NCBI RefSeq assembly: GCF_044762745.1
Contig: NZ_JBIWEX010000004.1
Location: 124,001 to 188,000 of the forward strand
Length of the DNA: 64,000 nucleotides
Reading direction: 5' to 3'
DNA from: Psychrobacillus sp044762745
Lineage (GTDB): Bacteria; Bacillota; Bacilli; Bacillales_A; Planococcaceae
Part shown: in pieces, positions 26,162-34,212 of the stretch
How positions within the stretch are numbered: the first letter of the stretch is position 1
How the letters are laid out: each line of letters starts with the position of its first letter
The notes under the pieces: generated by a model
The model's input: only the letters and a program-made list of their open reading frames with translations
What the model was told of the DNA's origin: nothing
Database searches by the model: none
Made by a program: the position numbers and the translations under genes

Positions 26162-27367
26162 TTATGATCTAATTAGTTCTTGTTCCCAAGCAGGAAGCAT
26201 TTTGTTTAATTGTTTGTCTTCACGGTATCCTAATACGTATTCAGCTTGCATCACTGTATGGATTTCACGTGTCCCTTCATAAATGACCGGCGCTTTTGAA
26301 TTACGTAAATAACGTTCTACTGGATATTCATCCGAATAGCCATTTGCCCCGTGAATTTGAACTGCATCATCTGCTGCTTGGTTGGCAAAATCACAAGCTT
26401 GCCACTTAGCAAGGGACGTTTCACGCGTATTTCTTTTTCCAGCGTTTTTCAGTTCACCTGCGCGATACACTAGCAAGCTACTCATTTGATAACCTGCTTC
26501 CATTTTAGCGATCATTTGTTGAACTAATTGGTGTCTACCAATTTCTTTTCCAAAAGTTTCGCGCGTATGGCAGTAATTCACGCTAGCTTCCATACATGCC
26601 ATAATTTGTCCTACTGCTCCTGCCGCTACTGTGAAGCGCCCATTATCAAGAGCCGCCATCGCAATTTTAAATCCTTCTCCTTCTTCACCAAGTAAGTTTT
26701 CTTTTGGCACTTTCACATTTTCGAAAAATAACTCGCCTGTATTGCCGGCACGTATTCCTAGTTTTCCTTTCGTTACAATAGAAGAAAACCCTTCCCACGT
26801 ACGCTCTACGATAAATGCAGAAATCCCTTTATGTTTTTCCGATTTGTCTCCTGTATATGCAAACACTAAAAAGTGATCCGCAACATCACATAGTGAAATC
26901 CATGCTTTTTGTCCGTTTAAAATGTAGTGATCCCCATCTTTAACAGCGGTTGTTTCAAGTGCAGCCACATCAGACCCAGCGGCAGGTTCCGTTAAACCAA
27001 ACGCACCAATTTTCTCCCCTTTTGCTTGAGGCACTAAATACTTCTGTTTCTGTTCTTCCGTTCCCCACTGCAACAACGTCAAACTATTTAAGCCAATGTG
27101 TACGGAAACCGCTGTACGAAAAGCCGTATCTCCGCGTTCTAGTTCTTCACATACGATAGCAAGCGAATTGTAGTCCATTCCGCTTCCGCCATATTCTTCA
27201 GGAATACAAACACCCATGAATCCAAGTTCTGCAAGTTTCGTATAAATAGCTGGGTCTGATTTTCCTGCACGATCCCATTCGCCAATATAAGGCATAATTT
27301 CCTTGTCGACAAATCCTCTCACCGTTTTACGTAACATGTTTTGTTCTGCTGAAAATGAAAAGTTCAT
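26162..27367 (-). CDS. Glutaryl-CoA dehydrogenase-like acyl-CoA dehydrogenase
   Basis: 401 aa. The FAD loop GAFGLTEPAAGSDVAAL and the catalytic Glu364 in VIYEGTREIH are intact. Arg84 in TAFRTAVSVH falls where glutaryl-CoA dehydrogenases carry the arginine that binds the distal carboxylate; the fatty-acyl dehydrogenase at 39204-40364 lacks it. A class III CoA-transferase gene lies 18 nt upstream, a pairing known for glutarate activation. I infer a dicarboxylyl-CoA substrate such as glutaryl-CoA. ATG follows GGAGAGATTATATT. Confidence 0.8.
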   Translation of the reverse strand: MNFSFSAEQNMLRKTVRGFVDKEIMPYIGEWDRAGKSDPAIYTKLAELGFMGVCIPEEYGGSGMDYNSLAIVCEELERGDTAFRTAVSVHIGLNSLTLLQWGTEEQKQKYLVPQAKGEKIGAFGLTEPAAGSDVAALETTAVKDGDHYILNGQKAWISLCDVADHFLVFAYTGDKSEKHKGISAFIVERTWEGFSSIVTKGKLGIRAGNTGELFFENVKVPKENLLGEEGEGFKIAMAALDNGRFTVAAGAVGQIMACMEASVNYCHTRETFGKEIGRHQLVQQMIAKMEAGYQMSSLLVYRAGELKNAGKRNTRETSLAKWQACDFANQAADDAVQIHGANGYSDEYPVERYLRNSKAPVIYEGTREIHTVMQAEYVLGYREDKQLNKMLPAWEQELIRS

Positions 27368-27385
27368 AATATAATCTCTCCTTTT

Positions 27386-28558
27386 TTAATTGGTTGTTTG
27401 TGTCATACTTAATCGATTCATAATTTCTTCATTATGTTCTCCTGGATTAGGCGGATGGTACTTCATCTGAACGGGTGTCCGGGATAGCTTAAGTGGACTT
27501 CCAATCAGTTTGATGCGGCCCGCTGTTGGATGTTCTTGCGTGATAAACATATTGCGTGACTGGAGCTGTTTATCATTTACAACTTCCTCTATATTTTGAA
27601 TTGGACCACTTGGAATATTATTATTTCTAAATTGTTCCTGCCAGTAGGCGGTCCCTTTTGTTAATAATATGGCTTGTAATAATGGAACTAATTTGTCTCT
27701 GTTTTTCACGCGGTTAGGGTTTGTTTGAAAAAGAACATTTTGGGCGTATGCGGGTTTTCCAAGCACTTCGCAAAATGCCTTAAACTGATGATCATTTCCG
27801 ACTGCAACGACCATTTCCCCATCTAACGTTTGAAATGCCTGGTACGGAACAATATTTGCATGGGTATTTCCAAGAGCTTTAGGAACTTGTTCGGCCATTA
27901 AATAGTTACTGCCGATATTCACTAGTGCGCTTACTGCAGAATCATAAAGGGAAATGTCTAATTTTTGTCCTTTCCCAGATTGTACACGCTCTAACAAAGC
28001 AGCTTGAATTCCAATGCATGCATATAACCCAGTCAAAACATCTACGATGGCGACACCTGTCTTTTGTGGTCCCGATTCTTTCGTACCGGTGATGCTCATT
28101 AACCCGCTCATCGCTTGAATGATAAAGTCATATCCAGGAACATGTCGATCCGGTCCTGTTTCACCAAACCCTGTAATTGAGCAATACACAATACGTGGAT
28201 TAAGCTCCGCCAAAACGTCATAGCCTAAACCGAAACGATCCATCGTTCCAGTTTTGAAGTTATTAATAATTACATCACTTTCTTGAACCAACTTTTTAAT
28301 AGTTTCGACACCAGCTACTGACTTCAAGTCTAAAGTTATCGCCTTTTTGTTTCGGTTTGCACTCAAGTAGTAAGCGCTTACTTCACTTTTAAATGGTGGA
28401 CCCCATTTACGTGTTTCATCACTTCCTCCAGGTGCTTCCACCTTTATGACCTCCGCACCTAAGTCACCCATAATCATCGTGCAATATGGACCAGCGAGAA
28501 CACGTGACAAATCCAAGATTTTGATATTCGCAAGAGCTCCCGTCATTTGAACAATCAC
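27386..28558 (-). CDS. Class III (CaiB/BaiF) acyl-CoA transferase
   Basis: 390 aa. DLSRVLAGPYC, EAPGGSDETRKWGPP and catalytic Asp173 in GVAIVDVLTGLYA are visible. It shares most motifs with the transferase at 830-2014 but is distinct. Followed after 18 nt by a glutaryl-CoA-dehydrogenase-like gene, it probably charges the acid with CoA (a succinyl-CoA:glutarate type reaction is one option). GTG 28558 has GAGG 6 nt upstream; ATG four codons later is the alternative. A dyad operator candidate (28779-28794) and a hairpin with a T-run (28578-28633) lie in its leader. Confidence 0.83.
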   Translation of the reverse strand: MIVQMTGALANIKILDLSRVLAGPYCTMIMGDLGAEVIKVEAPGGSDETRKWGPPFKSEVSAYYLSANRNKKAITLDLKSVAGVETIKKLVQESDVIINNFKTGTMDRFGLGYDVLAELNPRIVYCSITGFGETGPDRHVPGYDFIIQAMSGLMSITGTKESGPQKTGVAIVDVLTGLYACIGIQAALLERVQSGKGQKLDISLYDSAVSALVNIGSNYLMAEQVPKALGNTHANIVPYQAFQTLDGEMVVAVGNDHQFKAFCEVLGKPAYAQNVLFQTNPNRVKNRDKLVPLLQAILLTKGTAYWQEQFRNNNIPSGPIQNIEEVVNDKQLQSRNMFITQEHPTAGRIKLIGSPLKLSRTPVQMKYHPPNPGEHNEEIMNRLSMTQTTN

Positions 28559-28577
28559 ACCTTTCCTCTATTGAATT

Positions 28578-28633
28578 CAAAAAGCCAATTCAAAGAGACT
28601 ACAGACTCGCTGTAAATCAAATTGAACTGGCTT
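28578..28633 (-). terminator. Hairpin with T-run 20 nt before the CoA-transferase start
   Basis: Arms AAGCCAATTCAA (28582-28593) and TTGAACTGGCTT (28622-28633) pair with one wobble. An inner 5-bp stem (28600-28604 with 28610-28614) fills the loop. On the minus strand TTTTT follows. It either ends the DUF3870 transcript or acts as an attenuator for the CoA-transferase operon. Confidence 0.6.
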
Positions 28634-28778
28634 ATTATCTGTGGTTAAAAATCCCGGCAAGAATTTTGACAGATTAGGCAGTATTAGCTTTTCTATTTGT
28701 TTTGCATAATTTGGTCATGGGAATGAACGTTGAAACGCTTCGGCATGACTCGTTACTTCTTATTCTAGTACACAAATA

Positions 28779-28794
28779 TTAGTTTGTAAACTAA
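28779..28794. promoter_or_regulatory. 16-bp perfect palindrome, candidate operator
   Basis: TTAGTTT, GT, AAACTAA is a perfect inverted repeat about 220 nt upstream of the CoA-transferase start and 50 nt after the DUF3870 stop. Sites of this size and symmetry are typical for TetR-type regulators of acyl-CoA genes. No such regulator gene is in the window. Confidence 0.45.
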
Positions 28795-28800
28795 ATAATC

Positions 28801-28840
28801 AAATATTTTTAAATATTTTTAAATATTTTTAAATATTTTA
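28801..28840. repeat. Four tandem 10-bp A/T-tract repeats
   Basis: The unit AAATATTTTT occurs three times, followed by AAATATTTTA. The 10-bp period is close to one helical turn, so the A-tracts are in phase and the DNA is probably bent. It lies between the DUF3870 stop and the palindrome at 28779. Confidence 0.85.
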
Positions 28841-28844
28841 TAAA

Positions 28845-29162
28845 TTATAATTTTTCAGCTGTATATAGCTCATAATGTTTATATAAATCTTTCAATGCTG
28901 ACATTACCGCATTTCCCGCTTTTCCTAAATAATGATTTTTTATACTCGCGAGTGGCTGATCAATTCCATCTTGTAAACTATGCCCTCTTAGCAGGTGTTG
29001 TACAAACGCTCGTCCATGTTCCGTAGCTAACGTACAACTAGCCGTAACAATTACCCCGTATTTTTTATCGATTTCCGCTGTAATTGTCAATGTTTCATAT
29101 AAATTTTGTGCGGCCATTCCCGCCGGAAGTCTTGCATGCCCTGCTATAAAAACTGTGTTCAT
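28845..29162 (-). CDS. DUF3870 family protein
   Basis: 105 aa. NTVFIAGHARLPAGMAA at the N-terminus and a DCS-like segment VTASCTLATEHGRAFV match the DUF3870 family as I know it; function unknown. Members often lie next to acyl-CoA genes, as here. ATG 29162 follows AAGGGG at 10 nt; the frame is open 11 codons further. No membrane segment. Confidence 0.7.
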   Translation of the reverse strand: MNTVFIAGHARLPAGMAAQNLYETLTITAEIDKKYGVIVTASCTLATEHGRAFVQHLLRGHSLQDGIDQPLASIKNHYLGKAGNAVMSALKDLYKHYELYTAEKL

Positions 29163-29306
29163 AACGTTCATTCCCCTTTTGTCAAAAAGCTTCATATTAT
29201 TAAGAATCTCTATAGATTAAGAATACAGGAAGCGAATGTTATTTAATAGTATTTAACGGGAATATTCTGTTTAATTTATTTTAATTAAATAAGTAGAAGC
29301 CCTTAA

Positions 29307-30491
29307 CTATTCCATATTACGAACGTCTTGCAAGTACATCGGAAACTTTTCACCTTCTCCATTCACAATGAGCATACCATTTACAGTGAACCTTGGTTTT
29401 ACTAGTCGTTCTTTTACTCTATTGAAAGTAGACATTTTTTTCACCTTTGTTCCTTCTATTTTATATAACTCGACTGTGTCGGATTTTTTCTTAGGAACAC
29501 TTAATGCTACATAATCACCGAACACAGCATAGTCCTGGAATGTCGGAGTTCCAATTTTGTTTAATTCCCCACTTTCTAAATCTATATACGCTAAAATCGA
29601 AGGATCATCTTCATTTAGCAATTGAGTAAATATCTTATCTCTTGTTACTGTAACATTTAATGAGTATTCGTAGGGCACGATATACTCCCCTATTTTGACA
29701 TTTTTGTACACATCGTATACAAAGAACTTCACCGTTTTTTGCTCATTATCTGTAAGCCGCTCCGGAATAACAAGTAAGCCATCATTAAAAGAAGCTCTAC
29801 TATTAGTACCTTCTCCAATTAATTCGTGCACTAATGTTTCTTTTAACGTTTCTAGGTCAAGGATTCGGTAACTTGGCACAGCACCTTGTTCATCAAAAGA
29901 CAAACGAACTAAATAATCACCATCAAGTTGAAGATCTGCTTGTAGAGTTTCTTCCATTACAAATGTTTCATTACTTTCACGATTTAGTATATGAATGGAT
30001 GCATGGCCATTATCATTTTCCGAATATAATTCGTCCCAAACAAACCATTTTTCGTTTAATAGTACCTCTGTTATCAAGACATTCTCTTTTGGGGCTACCA
30101 ATATTGTCTTTTTATTTGATGTAAGCGAATAAGTATAGATTGCCTTATTATCTGTGTAAATCATGGAATCTGTTTTCTCATCATAAATAGAGTTGATAAG
30201 AGCGTTGTAATCATGTCCTTCTATCATCACTTTTCTTAAAGACTCTTCTTTAACTGAGCTACTAATACCAGCTTGTTCCCGCCAATCCTTTACATAAGGA
30301 TAGCTTAATATACCAGATAGACCAATAATCGCTACTCCAACAAGAATTGGTTTAAGCATTCTCTTTTGTCGCTTCTCCTCAGATGAAACCCTATGTCGCG
30401 CTTCCGTTAAAATTTCGCTCTTTTGTTCTTCTGATAACGTAATATGTTCTGGCACAGATGAATCTAACTTGCGTTTAATTTCTTCCTCCAT
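29307..30491 (-). CDS. Membrane anti-sigma-like protein with extracytoplasmic domain
   Basis: 394 aa. A charged cytoplasmic part (1-60, EEEIKRKLDSSVPEHI) precedes one membrane segment (PILVGVAIIGLSGILSYPYV, about 62-81). A 310-residue outside domain rich in beta strands follows, with repeats of the type found in propeller proteins. Its ATG follows GGAGGGATTCCATC and overlaps the sigma factor gene by 17 nt. Gene order sigma then membrane protein is the usual one for ECF sigma/anti-sigma pairs, so I infer an anti-sigma or signal-sensing partner. No zinc-binding anti-sigma motif is seen. Confidence 0.7.
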   Translation of the reverse strand: MEEEIKRKLDSSVPEHITLSEEQKSEILTEARHRVSSEEKRQKRMLKPILVGVAIIGLSGILSYPYVKDWREQAGISSSVKEESLRKVMIEGHDYNALINSIYDEKTDSMIYTDNKAIYTYSLTSNKKTILVAPKENVLITEVLLNEKWFVWDELYSENDNGHASIHILNRESNETFVMEETLQADLQLDGDYLVRLSFDEQGAVPSYRILDLETLKETLVHELIGEGTNSRASFNDGLLVIPERLTDNEQKTVKFFVYDVYKNVKIGEYIVPYEYSLNVTVTRDKIFTQLLNEDDPSILAYIDLESGELNKIGTPTFQDYAVFGDYVALSVPKKKSDTVELYKIEGTKVKKMSTFNRVKERLVKPRFTVNGMLIVNGEGEKFPMYLQDVRNME

Positions 30492-31008
30492 GATGGAATC
30501 CCTCCTCAGCAAATGTAAGGCTAGCCATTTTTCTCCCCCTTACTAGTCGTGTCTTCACAGTATTATTAGAACAATTCAAAATCGTACCAATCTCCGTTAC
30601 AGAAAGTTCCGCATAATAGTAAAGCCATAATACTTCCCGATATTTCCTAGGCAATTTTTTAATTGCATCCGAAAGTTCATTACTACTTTCATCAGCTATT
30701 ATGCTTTCTTCAGGAGTCTGATTATGTATTAGTAAATGATTGATAAAGTTTGATATTTCCACTTTTCGATACGACCAGCTTTTAAAATAGTTGTGGCACT
30801 CATTCACGGTGATGCGATATAAATATGTTTTAATACTAGAACGTCCTTCAAAATTATCCATATTCAAGTAATAACGAATAAATACTTCTTGGACAATATC
30901 TTCAGCTTTTGCTTCGTCTTTTACAAATGAATAAGCAAGCCGTGTTAAGTAATGTCCGTACTCATTCATTGCTTTTACAAGCAGATAGTCTCTATCTTGC
31001 CTATCCAA
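30475..31008 (-). CDS. ECF-type RNA polymerase sigma factor
   Basis: 177 aa. Region 2 is seen in YGHYLTRLAYSFVKDEAKAEDIVQEVFIRYY and region 4 in KKLPRKYREVLWLYYYAELS with helix-turn-helix NCSNNTVKTRLVRGR. The start is TTG at 31008, with GGAGGGGAAGGG upstream. It overlaps the membrane protein gene. An ECF-like promoter precedes it, which suggests autoregulation in response to an envelope signal. Confidence 0.9.
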   Translation of the reverse strand: MDRQDRDYLLVKAMNEYGHYLTRLAYSFVKDEAKAEDIVQEVFIRYYLNMDNFEGRSSIKTYLYRITVNECHNYFKSWSYRKVEISNFINHLLIHNQTPEESIIADESSNELSDAIKKLPRKYREVLWLYYYAELSVTEIGTILNCSNNTVKTRLVRGRKMASLTFAEEGFHHGGRN

Positions 31009-31037
31009 CCCTTCCCCTCCATTCTTTTACTACCTGT

Positions 31038-31066
31038 TAGACAAATCAAATCGCCTTTCGGTTTCA
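31038..31066 (-). promoter_or_regulatory. ECF-type promoter of the sigma factor operon
   Basis: Minus strand: -35 TGAAAC (31061-31066), 17-nt spacer, -10 TGTCTA (31038-31043). The TGAAAC -35 with a GTC-containing -10 is the pattern of Bacillus ECF sigma promoters. It lies 30 nt upstream of the start codon. Confidence 0.7.
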
Positions 31067-31118
31067 AATGGAAGAAATATTTTTCCTGAAGGTAGCTAGT
31101 TCGCTTAAGACTTTTGAG

Positions 31119-31805
31119 TCATTCATACCTTAATCCACCTGAAAATTCCTCTATCTTTTCCCAATCGATAACCATTATTTCTTTCTTTTCCTTCTCAATT
31201 ACTTTTTCATTAACAAGTTTTTCAATTATTCGATTTAAGTGTCGTGTTGTTGTACCTATTAGGGAAGCTATTTCCACGCTATTTGTCGTGTGGATTTCTT
31301 TACCAAACGTTTCTCCATTACGGACGGTGCATAAATAACTCGCAAACCTTGTTTCTACTGAAGCGAGCAAATTAATGCGAGAAGCAGTGGTACATGTCTG
31401 TAGTTTGTACGTTGTATGGATTAAGAGTTGTTGCAAAAAAGCTAAATCTTTCATCAATTCGTTGCGTATGTACGTTTTATGGATAAATATAAAATCTGAA
31501 TCGATCACTGCTGACACCTGGGATTGAATTGGCACCTTTTGAATTAATTCAATATCACCCATGATTGAAATAGCAGAACAAAATCTGAGCAGCAATGCTT
31601 TACCTGTAATGACACTCGTAGTAATTTTCGTTCTACCCGAAACTTGAATATATAACCCATCTATTTCTTCCCCTTCTAATAAAATGACTTCGTTGCGACT
31701 ATATCGTCTAATCTGAAAAGGATGTTGTTTATCACTAAAAAGTTTTTTCAATTCTTCATTGTTCAAATAATAGGTTGAAAGTAAATGATCTTGAATAATT
31801 TGCAT
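31119..31805 (-). CDS. Crp/Fnr-family transcriptional regulator (YeiL-like)
   Basis: 228 aa. A cyclic-nucleotide-binding-type beta barrel lies at 20-110 (IRRYSRNEVILLEGEEIDGLYIQVSG). The C-terminal winged helix is at about 165-215 (TTNSVEIASLIGTTTRHLNRIIEKL). The frame is open about 100 codons upstream, but ATG 31805 with GGAGAAGAACA is the true start. No cysteine cluster as in Fnr is obvious at the N-terminus. Divergent from the HAD hydrolase gene; a perfect 12-bp palindrome lies between them. Confidence 0.82.
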   Translation of the reverse strand: MQIIQDHLLSTYYLNNEELKKLFSDKQHPFQIRRYSRNEVILLEGEEIDGLYIQVSGRTKITTSVITGKALLLRFCSAISIMGDIELIQKVPIQSQVSAVIDSDFIFIHKTYIRNELMKDLAFLQQLLIHTTYKLQTCTTASRINLLASVETRFASYLCTVRNGETFGKEIHTTNSVEIASLIGTTTRHLNRIIEKLVNEKVIEKEKKEIMVIDWEKIEEFSGGLRYE

Positions 31806-31821
31806 TGTTCTTCTCCTTTTG

Positions 31822-31833
31822 GGACATATGTCC
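31822..31833. promoter_or_regulatory. 12-bp palindrome between the Crp/Fnr and HAD genes
   Basis: GGACATATGTCC is a perfect palindrome in the 82-nt divergent promoter region, beside a TATAAT-like box (minus strand, near 31840). It is a natural candidate for control of both genes by the Crp/Fnr regulator, although it is not the usual TGTGA-N6-TCACA site. Confidence 0.5.
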
Positions 31834-31887
31834 TTTTTATTATATCGAAAAATCGCTACTATGAAGAGAGTGAAAGGATGAAGAAAA

Positions 31888-32658
31888 ATGAAATTTGTTT
31901 TCGATTTAGATGGTACGATTTGTTTTAAGGGGCAGCCTCTATGTACAGAAATAACGGATGCATTACAATATTGTCGCCATATGGGACATGAAGTAATTTT
32001 TGCTTCTGCCAGACCGATTCGCGATTTACTGCCTGTACTTCCAAAAGAGATGCATATGAATCCCATGATTGGTGGAAATGGTGCTTTTGTAACAAATGCG
32101 GGGAAAAACACGTATCTAACATCGTTTGATAATCAAACAAAAGAACAAATAATACAAATGATAGAGGACTTTCATCTTACCTATTTAATCGATAGTGAAT
32201 GGAATTATTCGTTTACTGGAAACACAGAACATCCGATATATCAAAATCTTGATCCCGAAAAGTTAGCGAAAAATATTTCGATTGATGAGATTAAACAAAT
32301 GATGAAAGTCGTACTATTTCCAAATGAACATGCACTTGCGATATTAGCCAGATTAGAATCGCTTGAGGTTCTGATATACAATCACGGACAAGAAAATATT
32401 CTAGATATTAGCCCTTTAGGCATCGATAAATGGACAGGCTTGCAAAAATTAAATGTGAAAAAACAAGAATTCATTGCATTTGGCAACGATGCAAATGATA
32501 TACCCATGTTTCAATTTGCAAAAGAAGCGGTATGTGTGGGTATGCATGAAGAATTAAAAGAAATCGCTTCGAGGGTTGTTGAAAGTGATGAGCAGGCAGT
32601 TGCGAATAAAATAATAGAGCTTAGTAAAGTACATGCAAATCAACTAGAATTGTACTAA
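31888..32658 (+). CDS. HAD-superfamily hydrolase (Cof type)
   Basis: 256 aa. Motif I FDLDGTICFKG gives the nucleophile Asp, motif II is FASARPIRD, and motif IV FGNDANDIPMFQ binds Mg2+. The type C2 cap between them places it in the Cof/YwpJ sugar-phosphate phosphatase branch. ATG follows AAAGGATGAAGAAAA. Divergent from the Crp/Fnr regulator. Its substrate is unknown. Confidence 0.85.
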   Translation: MKFVFDLDGTICFKGQPLCTEITDALQYCRHMGHEVIFASARPIRDLLPVLPKEMHMNPMIGGNGAFVTNAGKNTYLTSFDNQTKEQIIQMIEDFHLTYLIDSEWNYSFTGNTEHPIYQNLDPEKLAKNISIDEIKQMMKVVLFPNEHALAILARLESLEVLIYNHGQENILDISPLGIDKWTGLQKLNVKKQEFIAFGNDANDIPMFQFAKEAVCVGMHEELKEIASRVVESDEQAVANKIIELSKVHANQLELY

Positions 32659-32708
32659 TGGTGACTACTGTATCCTAGAAGTTGTTACTAACCTGTTCGA
32701 AATTTTTC

Positions 32709-32780
32709 CAACTAAACCTGCAATAATTACAACTAAATCATTCCTTTTTACAACTAAACTCACCAATTTTCCAACTAAAC
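32709..32780 (-). repeat. Array of 21-bp repeats, CAACTAAA-anchored
   Basis: Three full units (32709-32729, 32730-32750, 32751-32771) and part of a fourth, each beginning CAACTAAA on the plus strand. The period is exactly 21 bp, and only the anchor is well kept. On the minus strand one frame is open throughout and reads LV(G/V)K plus three residues, a seven-residue period. It lies between the HAD gene and the argGH terminator. Confidence 0.75.
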
Positions 32781-32795
32781 TTAATGTTACATAAG

Positions 32796-32833
32796 CAAAA
32801 ACTGTAGACAGCTCCAAAAGAGTGTCTACAGTT
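32796..32833 (-). terminator. Terminator of argGH
   Basis: 11-bp perfect stem (32800-32810 and 32823-32833, 12-nt loop), then TTTTTGC on the minus strand, directly after the argH stop codon. Confidence 0.88.
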
Positions 32834-32838
32834 CGTTA

Positions 32839-34212
32839 TTATACTAAACGCTTTTTAGCTTCTTCTATTTGGATGGCAACTTGGTCAAATCCAGTTCCAC
32901 CAAGGGAATTTCTTCTCTTTACAGCCGCAAGCGGTGATAATACATCGTAAATATCCGACTCTATTAGGCTGCTTGCTTCTTGCAAATCTTCTAGCGGAAG
33001 ATCTAATAAGAAATAACCTCTTTGGATGCATAAAAATACGAGCTTCCCAGTGATTTCATGTGCTTCACGGAATGGAAGTCCTTTTGCTGCAAGATAGTCT
33101 GCAAGTTCTGTTGCATTTGAAAAGTCTTTATGTACAGTATCGTGAAGACGCTCTTTATGAACCGTCATAGTACGAACCATACCTTCAAATATTTTCAATG
33201 AGCCAACGATTGTATGCACGGTATCGAACATACCTTCTTTGTCTTCTTGCATGTCTTTATTATAAGCAAGTGGTAATCCTTTAATAACTGTAAGTAAGCC
33301 CATTAGATTGCCGTAAACGCGTCCTGTTTTTCCACGGATCAACTCGGCCATATCTGGATTTTTCTTTTGTGGCATAATACTAGAGCCAGTGGAAAATGAA
33401 TCATCTAACTCAATAAAGTTAAACTCCGAGCTGGACCATAAGATGATTTCTTCCGCAAATCGAGATAAATGTGCCATAAGCATCGAAGAATTACTTAAAA
33501 ATTCTACGATAAAATCCCGATCACTTACCGCATCCATACTGTTTGCATATACGTTCGCAAAGCCTAAATATTCCGCCGAAAGTTTGCGATCAATCGGGAA
33601 AGTAGTCCCTGCAAGCGCTCCTGCTCCAAGTGGTGAAATGTCGATACGTTTAATCGAATCTTTAAAACGCTCTTTGTCTCGGTCGAGCATCCAGAAATAC
33701 GCCATTAAATGATGTGCAAATGAAATTGGCTGTGCACGTTGTAAGTGCGTATATCCTGGTGCAAGTGTTTCCACATGCGTTTCTGCTTGAGCGATAAGTG
33801 TTTGTTGGAAAAGTTCAATTAACTCAATGATTTCCCCAACCCTATTTTTCAAATATAAGTGCATATCGGTTGCTACTTGATCATTTCGACTACGCCCAGT
33901 GTGTAATTTTCCACCAACTGGACCGATTAAATCGATTAGCATTTTTTCTAAATTTAAATGAATGTCTTCATTTGCAATTAAAAACTCTAATGCATTATCT
34001 TCTGCTCGTTTTTTTAATTGCTCTAATCCACTTAGAATTTGCTGCACATCTGCTTGGGGCAAAATTTGACATGCCCCAAGCATTTTGACGTGCGCGATAC
34101 TTCCGTCTAAATCTTCCATTACTAATGTTTGGTCAAAACCGATGGAAGCTCCAAATTCATCTACCCACTGCTCGGCAGATTTTTGAAATCTTCCGGCCCA
34201 AAGCTTAGTCAT
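32839..34212 (-). CDS. argH: Argininosuccinate lyase
   Basis: 457 aa, normal length. MTKLWAGRFQKSAEQW at the start, HTGRSRNDQVATD, and the fumarase-superfamily signature SSIMPQKKNPD are diagnostic. It splits argininosuccinate into arginine and fumarate, the last step of arginine synthesis. The ATG (34212) overlaps the argG stop by 4 nt, with AAGGTGAAAGC upstream; the frame is open 20 codons further, but family alignment supports this start. Confidence 0.96.
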   Translation of the reverse strand: MTKLWAGRFQKSAEQWVDEFGASIGFDQTLVMEDLDGSIAHVKMLGACQILPQADVQQILSGLEQLKKRAEDNALEFLIANEDIHLNLEKMLIDLIGPVGGKLHTGRSRNDQVATDMHLYLKNRVGEIIELIELFQQTLIAQAETHVETLAPGYTHLQRAQPISFAHHLMAYFWMLDRDKERFKDSIKRIDISPLGAGALAGTTFPIDRKLSAEYLGFANVYANSMDAVSDRDFIVEFLSNSSMLMAHLSRFAEEIILWSSSEFNFIELDDSFSTGSSIMPQKKNPDMAELIRGKTGRVYGNLMGLLTVIKGLPLAYNKDMQEDKEGMFDTVHTIVGSLKIFEGMVRTMTVHKERLHDTVHKDFSNATELADYLAAKGLPFREAHEITGKLVFLCIQRGYFLLDLPLEDLQEASSLIESDIYDVLSPLAAVKRRNSLGGTGFDQVAIQIEEAKKRLV

